DNA from: Bacteroidales bacterium
GTDB lineage: Bacteria; Bacteroidota; Bacteroidia; Bacteroidales; Bacteroidaceae
DNA length: 64,000 bases
Reading direction: 5' to 3'
Assembly: GCA_018064685.1 (NCBI GenBank)
Contig: JAGHUS010000035.1
Span: forward strand, 37,613-101,612
The notes beneath the pieces are model-generated. The model saw only the letters and a program-made list of their open reading frames with translations, had not been told where the DNA came from and ran no database searches. The translations under genes and the position numbers were made by a program. Every line of letters starts with the position of its first letter. The first letter of the stretch is position 1. Shown in pieces: positions 8,393 to 15,607 of the stretch.

Positions 8393-10237
8393 ATGAAGAA
8401 GATACTCGGTTTTAAGGTCATCGCCAATCTGGCACTCATCGTCCTCCTTGTGGGAGGACTCGTCTATTCGCTGGGCTTTGGCATATGCATGTATCTGGCA
8501 CGTCAGGAGGTAACGAAGGAAAGCACCGAGAAGGTGAACCTGGCCATCGGGTACATACAGGAACATGTGGACGGACAGCTGCAGCGCGTGGAGGACGTGG
8601 CCTACACGTTGCTGAGCAACAAGTTCGGCAAGACCACACGCGACAAAGATGGAAACGGATTCGTAGCCATCGACCCCACGAAGCACGAGATACCCACAGA
8701 GGATGAGGTCTTCGACATGCTGGAGCAGTTCCTGGATGCCAACCCACAAGTATGTGGCGTTGCCATCGGTTTCGAAAAGTTCCTCTATACCGACACAAAA
8801 GGCGAGTACGGCTTTGCGGCTTACGTGACCAATGTAAGCGGGCGCAACGAGCGTCTCAGCCTGGGCGAGATACATGACTTCCATGAGAAGGAGTGGTATG
8901 CCAACGCAGCAAACTTGAACAAGCCGTATTGGAGCCGTCCCTTCCGCGAGACAAGCATGGGCAAGGTGGTGGCATGCTTCAGCCTGCCCCTGCACGGCTA
9001 CGACAACCGCATTATCGGCGTGCTGGCCTTGGACATCAACACCGAGAGCTTCCGCGAGGAGTGTACCAAAGCTACGCCATTCCCCAACGCACAGGTGGCC
9101 ATCGCCGACCGGGAATTCCGCTTTGTCTCGCATCCCGACACGACCTTCATCCTGCGCACCATACAGGAGACGGGGGCGTATGATGACTATGAGGCCGATG
9201 ACAGCATGCGCATAAAGATGAAGAACAACGAGAGCGGGCAGTATACCGTGAACGAGGGCAGCGAGCGTGAGGCACTCTTCTCTTTTGCACCCATCAAGCG
9301 CACTGGCTGGACCATCAGCATCGAGAGTCCGAGAAACGACCTCTATGGCGGCGTGGAACGAATGAAGCGTGACACGACGTTCATCGCCATCGTCAGCATC
9401 CTCATCATGGTGATCTGCTTCATCTTCTTCTTCCGCCATCTGCAGAAGGTGACAATGAGCAAGGTAGGGATGGAGAGCGAACTGAAGATTGCCTCTGCCA
9501 TACAGATGGGTATGCTGCCTAAGCTTTACCCCGCATTCCCCGACCGTAAGGAACTGGACGTATATGGTTTCCTGAAACCTGCCAAGTCGGTGGGCGGCGA
9601 CCTATACGACTATTTCATACGCAACGATAAGTTCTTCTGCTGTATAGGCGATGTCAGCGGAAAGGGAGTGCCCGCCTCACTCTACATGGCTGTGGTGCGC
9701 TCGCTCTTCCGCAACGTATCACTGCATGAAGACAACCCCGCCGTCATACTCTCACAGCTGAACACCGCACTATCGGAGGGCAACAACCACAATATGTTCT
9801 GCACCATGTTCCTTGGCATCATGGACTTGAAAACTGGACACGTGGACTTCTGCAACGCCGGACATAATGCGCCTATCATCCGACAGTTGAAAGAAAACGG
9901 CGAGGTAACCGTGCGCTACACGAAGCCAAAAGTGAACCTGGCAGTGGGCGTCATTCCGGACTTCCCCTACGAGAAGGAGGAAATCGTACTGAAGCCCGGC
10001 GAGGCCATATTCCTCTACACCGACGGCGTGACGGAAGCCGAGAACACAAACAAGCAGCTCTTCGGCGAAGAGGCTACCATGAAGGCATTGCTCGATGCAC
10101 GCGACAACGGGTGTAAGACGGCCAAAGAGTTTGTGGACCACGTCTACAAACACATACAGTACTATGCCGCCGACACCGAGCAGAGCGACGACATCACAAT
10201 GGTGGTCATGGAATACCTAGGAACAGAACGTAACTAG
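8393..10237 (+). CDS. Membrane sensor with SpoIIE/RsbU-type PP2C phosphatase domain
   Basis: A 614-residue protein with an N-terminal transmembrane helix (about 10-35), an extracytoplasmic dCache-like sensor region (about 36-320), a second transmembrane helix (IVSILIMVICFIFFF), a short linker (ELKIASAIQMGMLP) and a C-terminal SpoIIE-family PP2C phosphatase. The metal-binding aspartates lie in SVGGDLYDYF and GDVSGKGVPAS, and a third in EQSDDITMVV. By family it would dephosphorylate the STAS proteins encoded downstream when the sensor binds its ligand, which cannot be predicted. It starts about 80 bases after the RsbW-like gene and ends 5 bases before the synthetase gene, so it is co-transcribed. 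Confidence 0.92.
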   Translation: MKKILGFKVIANLALIVLLVGGLVYSLGFGICMYLARQEVTKESTEKVNLAIGYIQEHVDGQLQRVEDVAYTLLSNKFGKTTRDKDGNGFVAIDPTKHEIPTEDEVFDMLEQFLDANPQVCGVAIGFEKFLYTDTKGEYGFAAYVTNVSGRNERLSLGEIHDFHEKEWYANAANLNKPYWSRPFRETSMGKVVACFSLPLHGYDNRIIGVLALDINTESFREECTKATPFPNAQVAIADREFRFVSHPDTTFILRTIQETGAYDDYEADDSMRIKMKNNESGQYTVNEGSEREALFSFAPIKRTGWTISIESPRNDLYGGVERMKRDTTFIAIVSILIMVICFIFFFRHLQKVTMSKVGMESELKIASAIQMGMLPKLYPAFPDRKELDVYGFLKPAKSVGGDLYDYFIRNDKFFCCIGDVSGKGVPASLYMAVVRSLFRNVSLHEDNPAVILSQLNTALSEGNNHNMFCTMFLGIMDLKTGHVDFCNAGHNAPIIRQLKENGEVTVRYTKPKVNLAVGVIPDFPYEKEEIVLKPGEAIFLYTDGVTEAENTNKQLFGEEATMKALLDARDNGCKTAKEFVDHVYKHIQYYAADTEQSDDITMVVMEYLGTERN

Positions 10238-10242
10238 CATAA

Positions 10243-11010
10243 ATGAAAGAGCAAGACATCATAACGGAACTGGGAAAGATGCAGAAGTGGGCTTCGGAGG
10301 GGATTAGACCTGCCGAAGACACAGAAGCATACGTAAGCCACATCATCACCGAAGTGGCTCCACTGGCCGAGGAACTTGGGCTGAACCGCGAGCTGCACGA
10401 ACTGCAGGAGCTTGCCGTCAAGATGGGCTACCCTGAAGACTACAAGTACCTGAAGAGACTGCTGCTGGAATCGGAAGCCTCGTGCGAGATGGTGTTCCGC
10501 ACCTTCGCACTTCCCATACGTGCCATGCTCGACGAGATGGGATTGGACTACGACTTCAAATACCGAATGAAGTCGGTCTACAGCATCTGGAGAAAGATGC
10601 GGAACAACAACAAGGAGTTCGATGACGTCTACGACCTCTTCGCCACACGCATCATCTACCGCCCCAAAGACCACATCGAACCACTCCCCCTGGCTCCCGA
10701 AAACGAGGTTGACAGCAATGCCGAAGTGATACCTGTCAAACAGTGGCAGCTCAGCCAGATGGATGTCGAGAAGTTCTGGTGCTGGCGCATATACACCATC
10801 ATCTCCATGCTCTACCGCATCCACCCCGACCGCATACGCGACTGGATAACGCATCCCAAGAAATCGGGCTACCAGGCATTGCAAATGACCGTAATGGGGC
10901 CAGACTGCAACTGGATAGAGATACAGATTCGCTCCGAGCGAATGAACTACGAAGCAGAGCAAGGTGTAGCGGCCCACTGGAAATACAAGCAGGAGTCGAA
11001 GGCAATGTAA
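10243..11010 (+). CDS. RelA/SpoT-type alarmone synthetase domain protein
   Basis: A 255-residue protein consisting essentially of the (p)ppGpp synthetase domain of Rel enzymes. Conserved elements are RMKSVYSIWRKM (ATP-binding R-x-K), YDLFATRII (magnesium Asp), GYQALQ (guanine-stacking Tyr) and IEIQIRSERM (catalytic Glu), ending AAHWKYK. The HD hydrolase, TGS and ACT domains are missing. The usual GYxSLH histidine is Gln here. The segment CWRIYTI...RIRDWITHPK resembles long Bacteroidota Rel enzymes, which suggests descent from one by truncation (inference). It lies between the phosphatase and a STAS gene in the same operon. It could make alarmone under switch control or be an inactive effector. 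Confidence 0.87.
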   Translation: MKEQDIITELGKMQKWASEGIRPAEDTEAYVSHIITEVAPLAEELGLNRELHELQELAVKMGYPEDYKYLKRLLLESEASCEMVFRTFALPIRAMLDEMGLDYDFKYRMKSVYSIWRKMRNNNKEFDDVYDLFATRIIYRPKDHIEPLPLAPENEVDSNAEVIPVKQWQLSQMDVEKFWCWRIYTIISMLYRIHPDRIRDWITHPKKSGYQALQMTVMGPDCNWIEIQIRSERMNYEAEQGVAAHWKYKQESKAM

Positions 11011-11333
11011 TGAACGTAAGAATTAACCAAACAAAATATTCTCAAGATATGGCAAATAACACAAAAACCGTCTACATCGACGGACCTCTCAATGCACAGG
11101 CATTAGACGAAGTACAAAAGAAGATTGACGCATTGTTGGTCGAAACCGGTGACTTGGTAGTACTAGATTGTACTGAGATGAGCTACATCTGCAGTTCGGG
11201 GCTACGCATATTCCTCTCTATGCACAAAGACGTGACACAGAAGGGGGGAAAGCTTATCATCCGCGGTCTGCAACCTCTGGTCATGGAGGTGTTCAATATG
11301 ACTGGTTTTGCACACATCTTCAACATTGAATAA
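11010..11333 (+). CDS. STAS-domain anti-sigma factor antagonist (first)
   Basis: A 107-residue RsbV/SpoIIAA-like protein. The core is VVLDCTEMSYICSSGLRIF, holding the SSGL site whose serine is the phosphorylation target of RsbW-type kinases. I chose the ATG at 11010 (overlapping the synthetase stop as TAATG) because MNVRINQ matches the MNLQITQ start of the second STAS protein; an alternative ATG at 11049 would remove the first strand. The ORF track places this gene inside a longer frame that runs back into the synthetase gene. Partners are expected to be the RsbW-like kinase and SpoIIE phosphatase encoded upstream. Confidence 0.87.
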   Translation: MNVRINQTKYSQDMANNTKTVYIDGPLNAQALDEVQKKIDALLVETGDLVVLDCTEMSYICSSGLRIFLSMHKDVTQKGGKLIIRGLQPLVMEVFNMTGFAHIFNIE

Positions 11334-11339
11334 GGTGCA

Positions 11340-13091
11340 ATGAGCATTTTCGTAGCCATAACCATCGCCTTGATAGTGGGCAAAGTGCTCTGCATGGCAT
11401 ACAACAAGATGCCGTCAGACGTTCTTGCACTCTTCATCATTGCCGTAACGCTGGTCACCACCACGCTCAGCACAGAAGAGGCACTATCTTGTTTCAGCAG
11501 CCCGACAGTAATACTGGTAGGCGTGCTGTCGGTGCTTGTGGCTGGTCTCATACATTCTGGTGTCCTGCACTGGATTGTGAAGAATCCTTTGGGCACGCCA
11601 TCCAACAGGAAGAAAGCCTTGCTGCGCATCATGCTGCCAGCATCAATCATAAGCGCATTCATCAGCAACATCGCTGTTGTGCAGCTTTTCATTCCTGTAA
11701 TAAAAATATGGAGCAAGCGTCTGAAGATTGCCCCATCACGCCTGCTCATCCCCCTCAGCTATGCCTCTACACTGGGAGGATTATGCAGCCTCATCGGCAA
11801 CACGCCTAACCTTGTCGTAGCAGAATTCTATTCGAACAAGACTGGCCAGCAAATGGACTTCTTCGAGCCTCTCATCCCAGGTTTGTTCTGCACCGCAATA
11901 GGCATCATCAGCGTCGTACTGCTCCACCGTTTCATCCCCATCCGGCGTTCTCCCGAAGAGAATTTTGAGAGCAGTGCCGAATACACTGTGGAACTGATGG
12001 TTCCTACCGACTGTCCACACGTAGGTGAGACGATCGAGGAGGCATCGCTCTTCAACGTACCCGGCGGACAGCTCATCGAGATTGTACGTTTTGACCGCGA
12101 AGTCATCAGCCCCGTCCCGCCCGACGAATTCATTCTGGGTGGCGACCGTTTGGTTTACTCCGGGCACATCAACGACATACTGGAACTGCGCAACACACAT
12201 GGAATGGTCAATGCCACACACCACGTGTTCAGTGTCAGCGAAATCAACAGTAACCGAAAGCTGCAGATGGCATCGGTCGACGCCAACAGCCCGCTCATAG
12301 GACAACGGATGATCGACATCGAATTCGAGAACAGAAACGGCATCGTGCTAGTGGCTGCCGCACGCGAGGGAGAGCGCATCATCGGCAGTCCACGCGAGGT
12401 GGAACTACGCTCGGGTGATACCCTACTATTCGAGGGCAGCAAACTGATTCCGGAGAACTTCGAGGGCAACCTCAACTTCTTCGACCATGTAGCGTTGCCC
12501 CAGAACAACAAGAAGATGATCCTCTCCTCCCTCATCATGGTGGGTATGGTGCTACTGACCACAGTGGGCGACATGAAACTTCTCAACGCAGGCTTCCTGG
12601 CAGCCATTATCATGGGCGTGACACGTTGCTTCTCGGTCGAACAACTGCAACGCAGCATCAACTGGAAGATGCTGATGATCTTTGCCGGTTCGGTATGTCT
12701 GGGACGTGCCATCGAAGTCACCGGTATAGCCCAATCCATAGCCAACGGACTTATCTCAGTGAGCGGTACAAACACCATTCTCGTCCTTTCGATCATAGCC
12801 GTCACGGCTACGCTCTTTACAGAATTCATTTCCAACACCACAGCTGCCGCAGTCTTCACGCCTATCGCCATTCACACTGCCAACACACTGGATGTGAACC
12901 CTATGGCGTTTGTCATATCCCTGATGATAGCCGTATCATGCAGCTTTGCCACTCCGATAGGCAGCGACACAAACACGCTCGTCTATGGTCCGGGTGGCTA
13001 CAAGTTCTTCGACTATATGCGCATAGGCATCTACATGAACATTATCATGCTCATTGCCAACATCTTCATTGTCAGCCTACTCTATCTTTAA
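11340..13091 (+). CDS. SLC13/DASS-family transporter with two TrkA-C domains
   Basis: A 583-residue inner-membrane permease of the ArsB/NhaD-DASS superfamily (anion:sodium symporter type). N-terminal helices (about residues 1-200, with SYASTLGGLCSLIGNTPN, the hairpin motif of the family) are followed by two cytosolic RCK/TrkA-C-like modules (about 215-380; GGDRLVYSG, SGDTLLFEG) and a second membrane half containing SCSFATPIGSDTNTLVYGPG. The substrate cannot be assigned; sulfate, dicarboxylates and other anions are all known in the family. It is tightly spaced between two STAS genes, so either regulation of the transporter by STAS proteins or shared expression is plausible. Confidence 0.88.
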   Translation: MSIFVAITIALIVGKVLCMAYNKMPSDVLALFIIAVTLVTTTLSTEEALSCFSSPTVILVGVLSVLVAGLIHSGVLHWIVKNPLGTPSNRKKALLRIMLPASIISAFISNIAVVQLFIPVIKIWSKRLKIAPSRLLIPLSYASTLGGLCSLIGNTPNLVVAEFYSNKTGQQMDFFEPLIPGLFCTAIGIISVVLLHRFIPIRRSPEENFESSAEYTVELMVPTDCPHVGETIEEASLFNVPGGQLIEIVRFDREVISPVPPDEFILGGDRLVYSGHINDILELRNTHGMVNATHHVFSVSEINSNRKLQMASVDANSPLIGQRMIDIEFENRNGIVLVAAAREGERIIGSPREVELRSGDTLLFEGSKLIPENFEGNLNFFDHVALPQNNKKMILSSLIMVGMVLLTTVGDMKLLNAGFLAAIIMGVTRCFSVEQLQRSINWKMLMIFAGSVCLGRAIEVTGIAQSIANGLISVSGTNTILVLSIIAVTATLFTEFISNTTAAAVFTPIAIHTANTLDVNPMAFVISLMIAVSCSFATPIGSDTNTLVYGPGGYKFFDYMRIGIYMNIIMLIANIFIVSLLYL

Positions 13092-13135
13092 GACTTAGAA
13101 AGATTTCAATTACATAATTATAATAAACAACAGAT

Positions 13136-13438
13136 ATGAATCTTCAGATTACACAAAACAATGACTCCGTCATAGGCACCCTCAGCGGGCGTCTCGACAC
13201 CGCAGCATCAGCACAATTTGCACGCGACATGCAACCGCTCTTGGACAATGCCGACAAGCATGTCGTCCTTGACTGCACCAAGCTTGAGTTCATCTCATCC
13301 AGTGGCTTGCGCCTCTTCCTTTCGCTTCGCAAGGAGACCATCGCTAAGGGTGGTAATGTCACCATTCGCAACGTGTCGCCCGAACTGAAGCAGGTATTCA
13401 CCATCACGGGCTTCTTCTCATTGTTTAACTTTGAATAA
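13136..13438 (+). CDS. STAS-domain anti-sigma factor antagonist (second)
   Basis: A 100-residue STAS protein with the core VVLDCTKLEFISSSGLRLF. The same SSGL phosphorylation site as the first STAS protein is retained, and the two are clear paralogues. It starts 44 bases after the transporter stop and ends 33 bases before pflA, so transcription may continue into pflA. Two STAS proteins with a single kinase and phosphatase suggest either redundant inputs or different binding partners. No sigma factor or other obvious output is encoded nearby. Confidence 0.9.
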   Translation: MNLQITQNNDSVIGTLSGRLDTAASAQFARDMQPLLDNADKHVVLDCTKLEFISSSGLRLFLSLRKETIAKGGNVTIRNVSPELKQVFTITGFFSLFNFE

Positions 13439-13471
13439 GGACTGCAGAAGGAGTTAAAGCCCCCCTACCCT

Positions 13472-14299
13472 ATGACCGCACAGATACATTCGCTTGAGAG
13501 TTTCGGAACTGTTGACGGACCAGGCATCCGCTTCGTGGTGTTCATGCAAGGATGCCCCATGCGCTGTCAGTACTGCCACAATCCCGACACATGGGAACTT
13601 CATGCCCGAACTAAGGCAGACGCCAATGGCAACATGGCAAGTTCCAGTGCGGAGACACTGTCGCCAGGCACCAGTACAGGAGTGGCATCGGCGATGCGCG
13701 CGTCAAATGGTGCGGGCACATGGACTGCGGCCGAACTGATAGAAGAGGTACTGCGATACAAGAACTTCATCAAGACGGGCGGCGTGACATGCTCGGGGGG
13801 AGAACCACTGATGCAGGCAGAGTTTGTAGAGGAATTCTTCAAACTATGCCACGCAGAGGGCATTCACACCTGCCTGGACACCAGTGGGGTATTTTTCAAC
13901 GACAACGTGAAACGTGCTTTGCAGCACACCGATCTGGTCATGCTCGACATCAAGACGCTCGATGAAGAACTGCACCCCATCCTCACAGGACACAATCGAC
14001 AGCACAACCAGCAGTTTCTGGACTTTCTGGAAGAAACGGGAAAGACATTTTGGATTCGCCATGTCGTAGTGCCCGGCTTGACGGACGATGACGAACGGCT
14101 CATGGCACTGGCCAAGCACCTGAAACGATACAAACATCTAGCGTGCGTGGAGATACTAGCCTACCACACCATGGGCGAAGTAAAATACGAGAAACTGAAC
14201 ATCCCTTATCCGTTGAAAGGTGTGCCCAACCTCTCGCGCGAGCGAGCCTCAGAAATCAGGGAAATGTTCAGAAGAGAGCTCAACTGCAAGGTGCAGTGA
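13472..14299 (+). CDS. pflA: Pyruvate formate-lyase activating enzyme (radical SAM)
   Basis: Radical-SAM activase that generates the glycyl radical of PflB. The [4Fe-4S] motif is GCPMRCQYCHNP (CxxxCxxC, about residues 30-37), followed by the glycine-rich SAM motif TCSGGEPLMQ and later conserved segments (CLDTSG, VMLDIKTLD, RHVVVPGLTDDD). Length is 275 residues against roughly 240-250 usual; the excess is an Ala/Ser/Thr-rich insertion (about residues 46-80, KADANGNMASSSAE onward) between the cluster motif and TAAELIEEVLRYK. An AAGGAG lies about 20 bases before the ATG. The gene is separated from pflB by the partner-switching operon. A symmetric terminator follows. Confidence 0.95.
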   Translation: MTAQIHSLESFGTVDGPGIRFVVFMQGCPMRCQYCHNPDTWELHARTKADANGNMASSSAETLSPGTSTGVASAMRASNGAGTWTAAELIEEVLRYKNFIKTGGVTCSGGEPLMQAEFVEEFFKLCHAEGIHTCLDTSGVFFNDNVKRALQHTDLVMLDIKTLDEELHPILTGHNRQHNQQFLDFLEETGKTFWIRHVVVPGLTDDDERLMALAKHLKRYKHLACVEILAYHTMGEVKYEKLNIPYPLKGVPNLSRERASEIREMFRRELNCKVQ

Positions 14300-14318
14300 C
14301 ACTGTACCACTTACAAGA

Positions 14319-14343
14319 CAGCCCCCTTGGATTATGGGGGCTG
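14319..14343. terminator. Hairpin terminator between convergent pflA and the cus operon
   Basis: Perfect arms CAGCCCCC and GGGGGCTG around a 9-base loop, between two convergent genes. It could serve both, although neither side has a long T tract. Confidence 0.7.
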
Positions 14344-14381
14344 CCCAATTGATTTTCAAGGTGAAGTCTTGGGCCTCTTCC

Positions 14382-15527
14382 TCAATACCAAGCCAGCACA
14401 ACCAATGCTTGCTGGTAATCTCTTTCAGCCAGCAAAGCCTTGTGCTGTAGTTCGTAGTCGGAGGTAAGTTCGAGATAGTAGTCGAGAGCAGAGATGTCAC
14501 CACGCTCGAAGGCATCGTGCAGGACAACCTTCGACGACAGTTCGGGCACGTTCTCGGCTAATGTCTGTGCATACTGGCGCAGACGCTCGGTACGTGCCTT
14601 CTGATTCTCATACTCACTCTGAATGTGGAACAGCACATCCTGCTGTTTGCTGCGTGCAGCCTGTTGCTGGGCTTTCGCACGCTTCACATTATTCTTATTG
14701 TTCCAAAGTGGCACACTCATACCGACGGTAATGCCGCGAAACTTCTCGTCGCGCGTCAGTTCCGAGGCATAGCCCACCGTGAGTTGAGGCATAGATTGAG
14801 ACTTTGCCATACGCACCTCATTCTCTGCCACACGCTGTTCAGCTTCCTCGCGCTGCTTGTTTACAGACAAGCGTCCATGCGCCATGCTTTGGGGCACCGA
14901 ATAGTCAATCTGTCCTATTGTCACCACATTCCCGCCATTCAACTGCTTCAGTCTCAGCAACGCCTCCTCACGCAGCATCTCCTCCTCAGCCACTGTGGCA
15001 TTCAGTTCGGCCAACGCCAAGCGAGGTTTGTTAAGGTCCAAGCGATTGATGCGTCCAGCTTTGAAAGCCTTCTCACTCAACTCCACGGCCCGTTTCATCT
15101 CCTGCTGCTGCGAGCGATGTCTGTCAAGACAACGATTGTAATACACCACGTCGACCAGCAGACGGCTAGCCTCCATAAGCACTTCCAGACGACGCTCCTC
15201 ATAGTTTACATCGGCCAGTTCATCCTTCGAGCGGGCCATCTGACGCTTCACGCCAAAAAGTGTAGCAAAGTCCAGCGCCTGACTCACCGAGAAATCATTT
15301 CTTCCCCCCACAGCCGACGGAGCCCCCCAGTAGTGACTGTACTCTACCTCTGGGTCGGCCAATGTCAAGGCTGTATGGTTTTCTGCCTTTTCTGCCTCAA
15401 CACCATCACGCACAGCACGCAACGTGCTGTTGTTCTGCTCTATCTGCAGCAGGATGCTTTCAAAGTCATCGGCCCACAGGCTGCTGCATGTCATTGCGAA
15501 AATCGCTAGTATCAGTATCTTTTTCAT
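14382..15527 (-). CDS. TolC-family outer membrane efflux protein (CusC/CzcC-like)
   Basis: A 381-residue outer-membrane channel of heavy-metal RND systems. It has a signal peptide (MKKILILAIFAMTCSSLWA), then the two OEP repeats dominated by long coiled helices (SILLQIEQNNSTLRAVRDG ... ALDFATLFGVKRQMARSK; QREEAEQRVAENEVRMAKSQSMPQLTVGYASE). It is shorter than E. coli TolC, as usual for the CzcC group in Bacteroidota. It is the last gene of a four-gene minus-strand operon with permease, CusB and CusA. The 80 bases before it carry a GC-rich palindromic repeat and AATTCAT heptamers. Metal rather than drug export is inferred from its neighbours. Confidence 0.88.
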   Translation of the reverse strand: MKKILILAIFAMTCSSLWADDFESILLQIEQNNSTLRAVRDGVEAEKAENHTALTLADPEVEYSHYWGAPSAVGGRNDFSVSQALDFATLFGVKRQMARSKDELADVNYEERRLEVLMEASRLLVDVVYYNRCLDRHRSQQQEMKRAVELSEKAFKAGRINRLDLNKPRLALAELNATVAEEEMLREEALLRLKQLNGGNVVTIGQIDYSVPQSMAHGRLSVNKQREEAEQRVAENEVRMAKSQSMPQLTVGYASELTRDEKFRGITVGMSVPLWNNKNNVKRAKAQQQAARSKQQDVLFHIQSEYENQKARTERLRQYAQTLAENVPELSSKVVLHDAFERGDISALDYYLELTSDYELQHKALLAERDYQQALVVLAWY

Positions 15528-15600
15528 AATTCATAATTCATAATAGGCGCATTGCCCCTCACGCAGCAGAGAGCTCTCCCCTTGGGAGTTAGAGGAGCTT
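15528..15600. repeat. Composite palindrome plus AATTATG heptamer repeat
   Basis: Read on the minus strand: CTCCTCTAACTCCCAAGGGG palindrome, a spacer, GGGGCAATGCGCC, then ATTATGAATTATGAATT. The same order occurs at 18895-18990, 20161-20291 and 36089-36180. Confidence 0.8.
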
Positions 15601-15607
15601 ATTAGTT

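Noticed and set aside
7903-13438. Sigma factor as output of the partner-switching module
   Set aside because: No sigma-70-like or ECF gene is present in or next to the operon.
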